A stretch of DNA of 64,000 nucleotides from Bifidobacterium sp. ESL0732 (lineage in GTDB: Bacteria > Actinomycetota > Actinomycetes > Actinomycetales > Bifidobacteriaceae). Both the position numbers and the translations under genes were made by a program. The DNA is taken from contig NZ_CP113920.1 in NCBI RefSeq assembly GCF_029395535.1, positions 2,232,001 through 2,296,000 of the forward strand, given 5' to 3'. The notes below the pieces were generated by a model. It saw only the letters and a program-made list of their open reading frames with translations, ran no database searches and was not told the DNA's origin. Numbering within the stretch: the stretch's first letter is position 1; each line of letters starts with the position of its first letter. This document shows positions 26,382 to 36,302 of this stretch, piece after piece.

Positions 26382-27998
26382 ATGACTGGTCAGTCGGGCA
26401 CAATAACAGACAACAACGCAAGCAGCGGGAACGGCGCAAGCCTCGCGAACGGCGGCACGGCAGCAGGCAACCTATCTGACGACGGCAGCGATACCGGCAA
26501 TTTCGGAAACGGCACCGGAAACGGAAAATCCGCAAAACCCAAAAAACAAGGCGGCAACCACGTCCTGCGCAAGCTCAAAACCCGACAAATCTCGATGATC
26601 GCCCTTGGCGGGTGCATCGGCACCGGTCTGTTCATGACCTCCGGCGGCACCATCGCCGAAGCCGGACCCGGCGGTGGACTCGTGGCCTACGCGGCCATGG
26701 GCGTGATGATCTACTTCTTGATGACCAGCCTCGGCGAGCTCGCCACCAACATGCCCGTCTCCGGCTCTTTCTCGGTCTACAGTTCCAAATACGTCGACCC
26801 CGCGCTGGGCTTCGCGATGGGCTGGGACTACTGGCTCAACTGGGCGATCGCCGGCGCTACCGACATCTCGACGGCCGCGCTCTTAATGCAGTACTGGTTC
26901 CCCAAATCGCCGGGCTGGGTGTGGAGCCTGACGATGCTCGTCATCATCTTCTGCCTCAACGCCTTCGTGGTCTCCGCGTTCGGCGAGACAGAATTCTGGC
27001 TAGCGCTGATCAAGGTGGTCACCATCATCATCTTCATCGTCGTGGGGCTTTTGATGATCTGCGGCATCATGTTCCAGCCGGCCATCGGCTTCAAAAACTT
27101 CACGTATAAAGGCGGCCCGTTCATCGGCGGCCTGCCCGCGATCATGGGCGTCTTCCTCATCGCCGGCTACTCGTTCCAAGGCACCGAGGTCGTAGGCGTG
27201 ACCGCCGGCGAATCCGAGAACCCGACGCAGGCGGTGCCCAAAGCCATCAACAACGTCTTCTGGCGCATCATCCTCTTCTATTTGCTTTCGATTTTCGTGA
27301 TCGCGGCCATCATCCCCTACACCGACCCGAATCTGCTCGGCGCTTCCGACAGCAACATCGCGATGTCGCCGTTCACCATCGTCTTCGAGAAGGCCGGTTT
27401 GGCGGGCGCGGCAAGCATCATGAACGCCGTCGTGCTCACCTCGATTTTGTCTGCCGTCAACACGGGCGCCTACGCCTCAAGCCGCATGCTCTACGGCATG
27501 GCCAAGGACGGCTACGCACCCAAGTTCCTGGGTACCACCACCAAGCGTGGTGTGCCGCTCGCGGCGTTGATCACCACACTTTGCATCGAGGCGCTGGCGT
27601 TCTCGTCGAGCATTTTCGGCCCGAAGTTCTATATGTGGCTGGTCACCGCAACCGGCCTGACCGGCTTCATCTCCTGGATTGGCATCGCCTTAAGCCACTT
27701 CCGCTTCCGCCGCGCTTTCAAGCTGCAGGGCCACAAGCTCTCCGAACTCAAGTACCATGCCAAGCTCTTCCCGTTCGGCCCGATTCTGGCGATTGTGCTG
27801 TGTCTGGTCGTGATCTGCGGGCAGGACTTGCCAGCTTTCGCCTCCGGCAACTGGGGCGAGCTGCTGGCCACCTATTTCAGCGTCATCCTCGTCGCCATCC
27901 TCTACTTCGGCTTCAAATTCACGCACCACACCCACATCGTCAAGCTCGAGGATATGGACGTCTCCTCGGCTCGCCCCGAGGTGCTGAAGCAGCAGTAG
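26382..27998 (+). CDS. Lysine-permease-like amino-acid transporter (APC superfamily)
   Basis: A 538-residue amino-acid permease of the LysP-like branch: ISMIALGGCIGTGLFMTSGG in segment 1, GVTAGESENPTQAVPKAI after segment 6, and NTGAYASSRMLYGMA in the segment 8 region. The residues before about 60 form a Gly/Asn/Ser/Asp-rich tail with a repeated NG/GN pattern. I chose the ATG at 26382 because GAGGAG lies 5-9 nt upstream; the frame is open for 49 more codons but those look non-coding. The two divergent permeases suggest that amino-acid uptake matters here. The substrate (Lys or another cation) is a family inference. Confidence 0.9.
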   Translation: MTGQSGTITDNNASSGNGASLANGGTAAGNLSDDGSDTGNFGNGTGNGKSAKPKKQGGNHVLRKLKTRQISMIALGGCIGTGLFMTSGGTIAEAGPGGGLVAYAAMGVMIYFLMTSLGELATNMPVSGSFSVYSSKYVDPALGFAMGWDYWLNWAIAGATDISTAALLMQYWFPKSPGWVWSLTMLVIIFCLNAFVVSAFGETEFWLALIKVVTIIIFIVVGLLMICGIMFQPAIGFKNFTYKGGPFIGGLPAIMGVFLIAGYSFQGTEVVGVTAGESENPTQAVPKAINNVFWRIILFYLLSIFVIAAIIPYTDPNLLGASDSNIAMSPFTIVFEKAGLAGAASIMNAVVLTSILSAVNTGAYASSRMLYGMAKDGYAPKFLGTTTKRGVPLAALITTLCIEALAFSSSIFGPKFYMWLVTATGLTGFISWIGIALSHFRFRRAFKLQGHKLSELKYHAKLFPFGPILAIVLCLVVICGQDLPAFASGNWGELLATYFSVILVAILYFGFKFTHHTHIVKLEDMDVSSARPEVLKQQ

Positions 27999-28163
27999 GC
28001 GCATAGCTCAAATGAAATCTAGCATGAGGAAATACTAAGAACTTCAGTGGCAAGAATGCACGTCCAACTGCCTATACATCAGCAGTTGCAGACGGTTTTG
28101 GGCTGTAGGTTTTTTAACAGTGCGCTTCATATCCCACAAGCCTTTTCCGTCAATAAATCACAA

Positions 28164-28364
28164 TCACCAAAAGAAACCATCTGAGGAATATCCATCTTCA
28201 AATGTTGTGATACCCGGATAGATACGACCTTGCTTTTGCAAAAAGTACCGTTCACGCTCAACCATTGTTCTTATATGCTCAATCGTTGATTTGTCCGGAT
28301 TTATGGTTCCGGGATTTATATTATCAATAGACAGATGCTTAAAAAAAGTCAAAAGTTCAGTCAA
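28164..28364 (-). CDS. Possible small ORF or gene fragment (66 residues)
   Basis: A 66-residue frame with protein-like composition (for example TIEHIRTMVERERYFLQKQG) in an AT-rich gap. The only start is a TTG without a ribosome site, inside the first operator repeat. No family is recognised. It could be the decayed end of a lost gene. Confidence 0.25.
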   Translation of the reverse strand: MTELLTFFKHLSIDNINPGTINPDKSTIEHIRTMVERERYFLQKQGRIYPGITTFEDGYSSDGFFW

Positions 28365-28455
28365 TAGGATGACGGATTTTGTCTTTTTTTTTAAAATCGG
28401 TCAATAGATTGACCAATTTTTATTTTTTGTGTTAAAATGGTCAGTAAATTGACGG
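28360..28455 (+). promoter_or_regulatory. Three 40-bp phased operator repeats and promoter of the ATPase gene
   Basis: Palindromes GTCAATAGGATGAC (28360), GTCAATAGATTGAC (28400) and GTCAGTAAATTGAC (28440) start exactly 40 bp apart. The two 26-nt spacers, T-rich and ending in TTAAAATCG and TTAAAATG, also resemble each other. A promoter fits in the array: -35 TTGACC (28409-28414, inside palindrome 2) and -10 TAAAAT (28433-28438), spaced 18 bp; palindrome 3 covers the expected start site. Confidence 0.65.
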
Positions 28456-28469
28456 GTTTGGAGCTTGAA

Positions 28470-29660
28470 ATGATTAATCGTCCTTATTACTTGGATTGGC
28501 TGGAACGCTGGCGCGACAAAGAACCCATCAAAGTGGTCACCGGGATGCGCCGCAGCGGCAAGTCGAAAATACTCGAGATCTTCCGCGAACGCCTTGCCGC
28601 CGACGAAGGCGTCAATCCCAAGAACATCATCTCCATCAATTTCGAAAGCCTCGACGAGGACTACCCCACCGAAGCCAAGCCGCTTTACGATTACATCGTC
28701 AAACGCCTGCAATCCGGCCAGAACTATATTTTCCTTGACGAAATTCAGCATGTCGAGCATTTCGAGAAGGCAGTCGACGCGCTATACATCCGCAAAGATA
28801 CGGATATCTATATCACCGGTTCGAACGCGAAGCTGCTTTCTAGCGAACTTGCAACGCTGCTGACCGGCCGTTACGTTGAACTCAACATGTTCCCACTTTC
28901 ATTCGCCGAATACCGAACCACACGGCCAAAATCGGAAACCCCCGACCAATCGTTCGAACGCTATCTCACTTACGGGGGCCTGCCCTATACCACTTATCTT
29001 GATGACGAACAGAGCATCGCTGACTACCTTGGCGGCGTATTCAACACCATTTTAGTAAAAGACATTGCGGCAAGACGTCCCCAAATAGATATACCCGCAT
29101 TTAGCGAAGTAGCTGCGTTTCTAGCCGATAACGTCGGGAATCTCACCTCGCTAACCAGCATTGCTAACACGATGAAGCAGGAGCATGCCTCCGTTTCACG
29201 GAATACGATCCGCGAATATATATCGGCGCTCTGCGAAAACTATTTGTTATTCCGCGCCGACCGCTATGACATCAAAGGCAAATCCTACCTGCAAACGACG
29301 GAAAAATACTACTTGGGCGACCCCGGTTTCAGATTCTGGTTCCTCGGTAAATCGGGCGGTGACATCGGTCATCGCATCGAAAACGTGGTCTATCTTGAAC
29401 TTTTGCGGCGCTATCGCACCGTTTCCATCGGAAAAATCGGGACCAAAGAGATTGACTTTTGCGCCGCCGATGCTGATGGAGTTCACTATTTCCAAGTCTC
29501 GCAAACCGTACTCGACAACGCGACGCTGGAGCGCGAACTCGCGCCGCTGCAAGGCATCGACGACAACCACCCCAAAACCCTGCTGGCCTTGGACCACATC
29601 GGCAACGGCAACCACAACGGCATCAAGCAGGAAAATCTGCTCGGCTGGCTGCTTAAATAA
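28470..29660 (+). CDS. AAA ATPase with DUF4143 C-terminal domain
   Basis: A 396-residue ATPase of the AAA_14/DUF4143 group, a widespread family of unsolved function. The Walker A is TGMRRSGKSKIL (about residues 24-35) and the Walker B IFLDEIQHVE at about residue 90. YITGSNAKLLSSELATLLTGR is the conserved sensor region. The C-terminal domain has the family features YLTYGGLP, ISALCENYLLFRADRYDIKGK, the GDPGFR segment, and a late nuclease-like core (RIENVVYLELLRRY, then IGTKEIDFCAADADG). The Asp and Glu of that last part resemble a PD-(D/E)XK core. I chose ATG 28470 because GGAG lies 6 nt upstream. Three 40-bp phased palindromes overlap its promoter. Confidence 0.88.
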   Translation: MINRPYYLDWLERWRDKEPIKVVTGMRRSGKSKILEIFRERLAADEGVNPKNIISINFESLDEDYPTEAKPLYDYIVKRLQSGQNYIFLDEIQHVEHFEKAVDALYIRKDTDIYITGSNAKLLSSELATLLTGRYVELNMFPLSFAEYRTTRPKSETPDQSFERYLTYGGLPYTTYLDDEQSIADYLGGVFNTILVKDIAARRPQIDIPAFSEVAAFLADNVGNLTSLTSIANTMKQEHASVSRNTIREYISALCENYLLFRADRYDIKGKSYLQTTEKYYLGDPGFRFWFLGKSGGDIGHRIENVVYLELLRRYRTVSIGKIGTKEIDFCAADADGVHYFQVSQTVLDNATLERELAPLQGIDDNHPKTLLALDHIGNGNHNGIKQENLLGWLLK

Positions 29661-29750
29661 GCAGTAACGTTACCACAGGTTTCTAATTCTTAAAAGCCCC
29701 AGCGGAAAAGATCGCTTGAGGAAAGATGGCAAACTCACACCCGAAAATAA

Positions 29751-29791
29751 CGAAAACCAATCATTCGAGATGTCTGAATGATTGGTTTTCG
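29751..29791. terminator. Bidirectional terminator between ATPase and DUF5067-type gene
   Basis: CGAAAACCAATCATTC (29751-29766) pairs perfectly with GAATGATTGGTTTTCG (29776-29791), 16 bp with a 9-nt loop, between convergent genes. Read on the minus strand it is followed by TTATTTTC. Confidence 0.85.
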
Positions 29792-29886
29792 CTATCAACG
29801 TTGCGCCGTTGTGCCGATTCAATCCTATCTGGCATCAGTTTCAGCGGCGCCTACGCCCAAGCCACGGCATTGGTGGCCACAGGCCG

Positions 29887-31029
29887 TTACTTCAAGTTGA
29901 AGGTTTGCGTAATCTTCGTCTGGTCGTCGAAATTGACGGCCGAGCGGAGCTCCACATCAATCGGCGAGGTTTCGTCGTTGAGCGCATAGGCAACGGTAAC
30001 ATTCAAGCTGCCACCAGGTTGCACGGCGGTGTCTCTGGACTCCTCGTCGAATCCCTGAATTTCATCACGGTAATATGTTGATTTCAGAGCGACGCCTTTT
30101 TGGAACACTTGGTCTTGGACGCCATCAATAAAGGAATGGTTCTCGGTATCGGTATTTTTATACTGATAGGTAATGACTACTGTAGGATGCCCCTGATCAT
30201 CGTTCGGGCCTTTCTGGGCAGAGACGATCTTGACGTCAGCACCTCCGAAGCTGCCGCTGCCCTTCAATTCCTTTCCTTTCGTCTTGTTATAAGTGTCAAG
30301 ACCCTTCTGCGGATCGGACTTACCATGCGAAGGTACGGAAGTAGTGGCGGAACTTGAGGAATTCGTGATCTTATTGACCATGTTCATTCCGATACTGAAG
30401 GAAGCGATAGCCATAACGACGGAAAGGACCATGCCGATAATACCGGTGACTATACCGGCAACAGACATGTTTTTACCGGGAAGCCTGTTGGCTTTGATTT
30501 TGCGCATGGACATGATACCAGTGACAAGGGCGGCGATGCCGCATCCGATGCCTACGATTGGAATCCAGAACATGACAATGGCGATGATGCCCAGAATCAG
30601 AGCGGCGAGGGCCATACCCGGACGCTTCGGCATCATTCCCATTTGCTGCTGGGGCGGCATGCCCATCGGCTGCTGCAATGTCGGATTCATTGGCTGTTGC
30701 GGCGGCATACCGCCCATGGACGACTGCTGCTGAGACACAGGATTAGTCGACGGCTGCTGAGGCATCTGATTCATCGACTCCTGCGATGTCGAGTCAACCG
30801 GCTGCTGAGGCACGGGGGTCGTCGACGGCTGCTGTTGTGCTGTGCCCGAGGGCTGCTGTTGTGCTGTGCCCGAGGGCTGCTGTTGTGCTGTGCCCGAGGG
30901 CTGCTGCGCCGAATCATCCGGCTGTTGCACCGAATCCGTGGGCTGCTGAGAGGTGTATGGCGTCTGGTCGTTGTACTGATTGGGCTGGGGCATTGAGTCG
31001 CCACCATATGGGTTGTTATCTTCCTGCAT
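29887..31029 (-). CDS. Membrane protein with Gln-rich N-terminus, DUF4190-like helices and DUF5067-like domain
   Basis: A 380-residue protein with three parts. The first 135 residues are Gln/Pro/Ser/Met-rich and contain three identical copies of an eight-residue unit (QQPSGTAQ) plus related repeats. Then two membrane helices (about residues 138-210) match DUF4190, with GMALAALILGIIAIVMF and a basic loop MRKIKANR. The C-terminal 130 residues look like a DUF5067 immunoglobulin-like extracellular domain. The start at 31029 was chosen because GGAAGG is 8 nt upstream. The N-terminus is predicted cytoplasmic. Function unknown; it resembles actinobacterial proteins that bind or sense at the envelope. 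Confidence 0.7.
   Translation of the reverse strand: MQEDNNPYGGDSMPQPNQYNDQTPYTSQQPTDSVQQPDDSAQQPSGTAQQQPSGTAQQQPSGTAQQQPSTTPVPQQPVDSTSQESMNQMPQQPSTNPVSQQQSSMGGMPPQQPMNPTLQQPMGMPPQQQMGMMPKRPGMALAALILGIIAIVMFWIPIVGIGCGIAALVTGIMSMRKIKANRLPGKNMSVAGIVTGIIGMVLSVVMAIASFSIGMNMVNKITNSSSSATTSVPSHGKSDPQKGLDTYNKTKGKELKGSGSFGGADVKIVSAQKGPNDDQGHPTVVITYQYKNTDTENHSFIDGVQDQVFQKGVALKSTYYRDEIQGFDEESRDTAVQPGGSLNVTVAYALNDETSPIDVELRSAVNFDDQTKITQTFNLK
30827..30898. repeat. Three perfect 24-bp tandem repeats in the Gln-rich coding region
   Basis: Three identical in-frame 24-bp units (30827-30850, 30851-30874, 30875-30898), beginning GGCTGCTGTTGTGCT, encode the Gln/Pro/Ser/Gly/Thr/Ala repeat. The perfect identity suggests recent slippage and a copy-number-variable site. 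Confidence 0.9.
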
Positions 31030-31640
31030 TGTCATATCCTTCCGACAATCTTCTTGGCAGCGGGCTGTCCACTCCCTTATTAATAATAAACATTTTTTAA
31101 TATAAAATAATGTTCGGCCTGAATTATGATATGCCTTATCCGCATTTACACACCGCAACAGCGTCGTTCCTTCTACCGATCTGATTACAACAGATTCTTC
31201 GATTTAGATGGCAGAACCAGGGCAGTTCGCGCAGGGCAGGTTCAAACACAAGACAGGGCAAGACAAGACAGGACAGGGCACGGCAAGGCAAAGCAAAGCC
31301 GGCGGCACCGAGCCCGAGCAGAGTGGAGCCGGGCCGAACGCTTCTCGAAGGCAACGACATGCAGGTCAGCTTCGGCCATTTCTCATACCCTCTCATATTG
31401 CCGCATCACCCGACAACAATGAAAACCCTGTCAGCGAACCGACAGGGTTTAGACAATCAAAAATGAATTCGGAAAGCGGAAGCCGGGCTGGGAAAGAATG
31501 CCCTGCCCGTCCGTGGAATTCGCCTCTTCTTTGGCGAAGTTGCGCTGTTTGCCGGCGATGGTTCCTGTTCGGTTTGTCCACAAATCGGAACGCAACCGAA
31601 CAACCGCATAATTACGAAATCATGAGACCACACAGTCACA
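31030..31640. other. Intergenic region with AC/AG-rich microsatellite-like segment
   Basis: No gene is seen. Around 31240-31305 short degenerate words (GGGCA, AGACA, GGACA, AGGCA) repeat irregularly on the plus strand. At 31423-31450 a perfect 10-bp stem (AAACCCTGTC with GACAGGGTTT) forms a terminator-like hairpin. The promoter of the gene at 29887-31029 should lie near 31050-31150. Confidence 0.5.
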
Positions 31641-31690
31641 CGCAAAAAGTTGCCTCCCGATTCGTTTTCTCGCGAATCGGGAGGCAACTT
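31641..31690 (-). terminator. 18-bp terminator of the small membrane protein gene
   Basis: AAGTTGCCTCCCGATTCG (31647-31664) pairs perfectly with CGAATCGGGAGGCAACTT (31673-31690). On the minus strand it ends in TTTTTG, a classical intrinsic terminator 91 bp after the stop of the 31781-32167 gene. Confidence 0.9.
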
Positions 31691-31780
31691 AAAATCAAAT
31701 ACAATCAAATCACTTTTGTTACCGGCATTACAAGACCCGGCGCCAAGCGCAACCATGCAGGCAGCCGGGTAGCTGCAACG

Positions 31781-32167
31781 TCAAGCAACAAGATATGTCG
31801 TGGTCACCGTTCCGGCTTCAGCCTCGGCGCCAGCAACGCTGAACACGTAAGCGGCGGATTGGATCTTGGAGTCGGCGGTGTCGCCGGCCTTGTTGCCCTG
31901 CTCAGGCTTGGTGGCGGGGTTGACGTGAATGGTGGCGTCCGGGCCTTCCTGAGCCTCAGAGCCGGTCTGCATGTAAATCGCGGAGACGGGATGCGGTGCC
32001 TCGACGATCGTGTAGGTATGCATATCCTTGAGGATTGCGAATACAGCCACAGCGACAAGCGCAAAGATGGCAAGCTTGTAGACGATGCTTTTGATGCGGG
32101 AGACGACAATCGAGCCGTGAGACTTTTTGTGGACCGGCCTAGCCACGAATCGTTTGCTTCTTCTCAT
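31781..32167 (-). CDS. Small single-pass membrane protein, unknown
   Basis: A 128-residue protein with a basic N-terminus, one membrane segment (IVYKLAIFALVAVAVFAIL, about residues 28-46), and an extracellular domain of about 80 residues rich in Ala, Glu and Thr. AAGG lies 9 nt before the ATG at 32167, and a strong intrinsic terminator follows at 31641-31690, so it is a monocistronic unit. I do not recognise a family. The basic N-terminus suggests a signal-anchor with the rest outside the cell. It is not similar to any other protein in the window. Confidence 0.6.
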   Translation of the reverse strand: MRRSKRFVARPVHKKSHGSIVVSRIKSIVYKLAIFALVAVAVFAILKDMHTYTIVEAPHPVSAIYMQTGSEAQEGPDATIHVNPATKPEQGNKAGDTADSKIQSAAYVFSVAGAEAEAGTVTTTYLVA

Positions 32168-32966
32168 GATTGCCATCCTTAACTGTGTTGCTTGCTTGCC
32201 CCTTGCCTCGGTGGCCTGTGGCTCAGGCCGCTTGCGTAAGAAGTGATTGATAAATTATTCAACAGTTGATTGCTGAACGTGTAAAAAGAGTATCGCTTCT
32301 CACCGTGCATCAAAGACCAAAATTTGCGCGTTGTGATGCATTGTTGCGCAATCGTCATTTTTTATAAATTTGTCTAATTATACGAAAACCGCTGTTTACC
32401 GCGGTTTATAGACCTTTTAAAGCGCGAAAATCAGGTTTTCTAAAATTCTGAAAATGTTACGCCCATTACAGATGAAAAATGCCATACAGCGCAACGGAGG
32501 ACTCACCAAGCGAAATAGGCACCAATCTACGAAATGTCTTATATCCAAAACCAGCGAGTAACATGGTCGCATCACCGTGATTCCAGTGTCTAATCAGGTA
32601 TTCATTGCGCGTAACGACGCGTCATATTACGCATTACAACCCAAGCTGACCATCCTCACAGAAGAAGGATCTGAGGTCGTTTCCGTTCCTTTCCACACTG
32701 CAAGAAACGAGCCGCAATGGACCCAATACGCCCACCCAACTTCGCGCAATCACACACCTCCTATGGTTCCACATTTACAAGGCAGCCGAACGCGATATGA
32801 CACCCCAACGTTTCCTCACTGACACCCGACTCCCGGTACGTTCCCGATGCGCTGCCACAACCGGCATAACGGACCTTGGTAGGTGCCAACGCCGTCCACA
32901 ACCGCAGCGCGCCGCCAGTATTCAAGAACCTACAACCTCAACCAAAGCGAGCACCTCCCCGAACAA
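32168..32966. other. Long intergenic region between small membrane protein and ilvC
   Basis: About 800 bp without a recognisable gene on either strand. The part before 32450 is AT-rich and holds the promoter of the small membrane protein. A possible frame at 32577-32822 has random-looking composition and no ribosome site. The ilvC terminator begins near 32967. Confidence 0.5.
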
Positions 32967-33000
32967 CAAAATTGCCACCGGGCCGAAACCCGATGGCAAC
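32963..33000 (-). terminator. Intrinsic terminator of ilvC
   Basis: ATTGCCACCGGG (32971-32982) and CCCGATGGCAAC (32989-33000) form a 12-bp stem with wobble pairs and a 6-nt loop. Read on the minus strand the stem is followed by TTTTGTTGTTC, 70 bp after the ilvC stop. Confidence 0.8.
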
Positions 33001-33068
33001 CTTTACTCTCTATCTCTCGCCGGCAGACCCGACGGACAGCTTACTGCCGTCTATATCAACAAACCGAA

Positions 33069-34124
<1,056 letters not shown>

Positions 34125-34205
34125 AATATGCACTCCTTGCATAATTTATTATTATTTGCACGACTAAACACTCTGCCTGCCGTGCGTAGAAATTGGCTCT
34201 TGATC

Positions 34206-34320
34206 AAAAAGGGATTTTGTCCCGTTGTTTGTCCATTGTAACGCCGGTCACAATACGAATCGCACCGCCGTCCAATTATCGAACAGATAATTCTTGCGGA
34301 TTGAGACGGGACAAATCCCG
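34206..34320 (-). promoter_or_regulatory. Attenuator-like leader structure upstream of ilvC
   Basis: On the minus strand CGGGATTTGTCCCG (34320-34307) and CGGGACAAAATCCC (34224-34211) are complementary over about 14 bp with one bulged base, and the second is followed at once by TTTTT. Each half can also self-fold into a short hairpin, so two alternative structures are possible. The unit ends 82 bp before the ilvC start. This fits a conditional terminator; no leader peptide rich in branched-chain codons was recognised. Confidence 0.5.
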
Positions 34321-34440
34321 AATCAACAGCCACTTTCAAATCTTAATTTTACTTTTAAATTATAAATATTCAGTTATAAAAATCTTGTTGCCAATAATTG
34401 CGACACCACAGGTCAGGACATCTACCGACTTCGCCGCCAG

Positions 34441-34622
34441 CGACCGGTTTCTAGCATGAACCAACTCGAATGCTAGAGAATGGTCATCTACGAGCTCTTA
34501 GTGGCCGTTTTCTTGCAGGACCAAACGCTGATGCAAGAAAACGGTCATTTAGAAGCTTTCAGTGACCGTTTTCTTGCACGGCACAAATAAAAAGCAAGAA
34601 AGTGGTCGCTGAGTCGGCTTAC
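34441..34622. repeat. Family A hairpin array, locus 3 (3 units, 61-bp period)
   Basis: Three units with left arms at 34448, 34509 and 34570, exactly 61 bp apart. Unit 2 pairs GGCCGTTTTCTTGCA with TGCAAGAAAACGGTC. In unit 1 CTAGCAT pairs with ATGCTAG, where other units have CTTGCAT with ATGCAAG: a compensating double change. The array lies between the 3' end of the MHS transporter and the ilvC leader. Confidence 0.9.
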
Positions 34623-34650
34623 GGCTGGGTGACGCAACCGGCCCATGCAA

Positions 34651-36039
34651 TCAGGCGGTGAAGTCGGTGTCCTTGGTTTCCCTGCAAGTCAGCAGAGCGA
34701 CCAAGCAGCAAACTGCCATCACGGCCATGTAGAGGCCGACGGACTTGACACCCCAGTGGGACGAAAGCCAGGTGGCCACGGTCGGGACGAAAGCCGCGCC
34801 GACGATGGCGGCGAGGTTGTAGCCCAGGCCGGAACCGGAGTAGCGGACGTTGGCGCTGAACAGCTCGGGCAGGATTGCGCCGACCGGGCCGAACGCGATG
34901 CCCATCAGGGCGAAGCCGACGCACAGGAAGACCATGATCTCCACGAAGTTGCGGTGACCCATCAGCAGGTAGGGGAAGACGAAGGAGAAGACGACCAGCG
35001 CGACCGCGGAGAACATCAGAACGCGGCGGCGGCCGAGTTTGTCGGCGTAGACGCAGGAGAGCACGATGAACAGGGCAAAAACGCAGATGCCAGCCATGAG
35101 CATCAAGAGATACTCACGATTCGTGAAGCCGAGGCCGCCGCCGCCCTCGCGCTTGGTCTTGGTGCCCCAAGCGAGCGACCAGGTGGCCAACGTATAGAAG
35201 AGGGTGTAGGTGACCGCGACGATGAACGTGGCCTGCAGGACCTGACGCCAGCTGGTGCGGAAGACTTCCTTGAGCGGCGACTTGACGGTCTTCTTCTGCT
35301 CTTGGGCAAGGCGGAAGATCGGGGTCTCCTCCATGTGGACGCGGACGACGAGGCCGACCACGACGAGGACGATGGAGAGCAGGAACGGCACACGCCAGCC
35401 CCAAGCGAGCATCTGCGCCGGAGTGCAGAAGGACTCAAGCACGAAGTACGTGCCGTTGGAGAGGAAAAAGCCGATAGGCGCGCCAAGCTCCGGGAAGGAG
35501 CCGTAAAGCGCACGCTTGTTGGCCGGGGCGTTTTCCGTGGCGACCAGAGCCGCACCGGACCATTCGCCGCCGAGACCAATGCCCTGAATGAAGCGGCAGA
35601 GGCAGAGCACGACCACCGCGAGCAGTCCCCACTGGCTATACGTCGGTAGGCAGCCGATAAGGAAGGTGGAGAGGCCCATGGTCATCAGGCTGACGACCAG
35701 CGTGGTCTTGCGGCCCATCTTATCGCCGTAGTGCCCGAAAATCAGCGAGCCGAGTGGGCGGGCGATGAACGCGATGGCGAAGGTCAGCAGGCTGACCAGA
35801 AGCGCCACGGTCGGGTTGGTCTTATCCGAGAAGAAAATTTTCGGGAAATAGTTGGCCGAGGCGGTGCCATAGGCATAGAAATCATAGAATTCAATGGCCG
35901 TGCCGACCATCGAGGCGGCGATGACGGTACCGACCGAATCGTGCGCCATCCCCTGAAGTTTTGCCTTGCGTGCGGCGGCACCAACGTTGCCGTTGGCGCT
36001 GCCACTGCCGTTTACAGTCGCTGTGTCGACTGATGTCAT
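34651..36039 (-). CDS. MHS-family MFS transporter (second copy type)
   Basis: A 462-residue major-facilitator transporter of the metabolite:H+ symporter group, of normal length. GTAIEFYDFYAYGTA is the first-segment signature, FGHYGDKMGRKTTLV the loop 2-3 motif, and IQGIGLGGEWSGAALVATE the segment 4-5 signature. SANVRYSGSGLGYNLAA in segment 10-11 is also characteristic. The substrate is not determinable; shikimate, betaine, dicarboxylate or aromatic-acid carriers are in the same group. GGAGGAG lies 6 nt before the ATG. It is preceded by a long leader with a short ORF and a terminator-type hairpin, so its expression is probably attenuated. It is not a close copy of the 9398 transporter, which has long extra tails. 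Confidence 0.92.
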   Translation of the reverse strand: MTSVDTATVNGSGSANGNVGAAARKAKLQGMAHDSVGTVIAASMVGTAIEFYDFYAYGTASANYFPKIFFSDKTNPTVALLVSLLTFAIAFIARPLGSLIFGHYGDKMGRKTTLVVSLMTMGLSTFLIGCLPTYSQWGLLAVVVLCLCRFIQGIGLGGEWSGAALVATENAPANKRALYGSFPELGAPIGFFLSNGTYFVLESFCTPAQMLAWGWRVPFLLSIVLVVVGLVVRVHMEETPIFRLAQEQKKTVKSPLKEVFRTSWRQVLQATFIVAVTYTLFYTLATWSLAWGTKTKREGGGGLGFTNREYLLMLMAGICVFALFIVLSCVYADKLGRRRVLMFSAVALVVFSFVFPYLLMGHRNFVEIMVFLCVGFALMGIAFGPVGAILPELFSANVRYSGSGLGYNLAAIVGAAFVPTVATWLSSHWGVKSVGLYMAVMAVCCLVALLTCRETKDTDFTA

Positions 36040-36302
36040 GATGTTCTCCTCCGGTACATTTGTTTATTCCGTACCGATTACTGCTTCATTCGTTCTCTCG
36101 TCACTCTTGCCGCTCTCGCCGCCCGCGGCCTGCGTTGCGTCTTGCTTTTTGCGCTTCGCGGACGGCCGGTCTGAAATCTTTGCGGTATGCGGTGGATCCC
36201 AGCCGTGTAGTCGGTTTTGAGTTTTGCATTCTTGAGTTATCGAGTATTTCAGTTATGTTCGTGCACGAACTTGCGGCATTACCACGGTGACCTTTTGGGA
36301 CG

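Noticed and set aside
32577..32822. An 81-codon plus-strand frame before ilvC
   Set aside because: No ribosome site, random composition and no recognisable motif.
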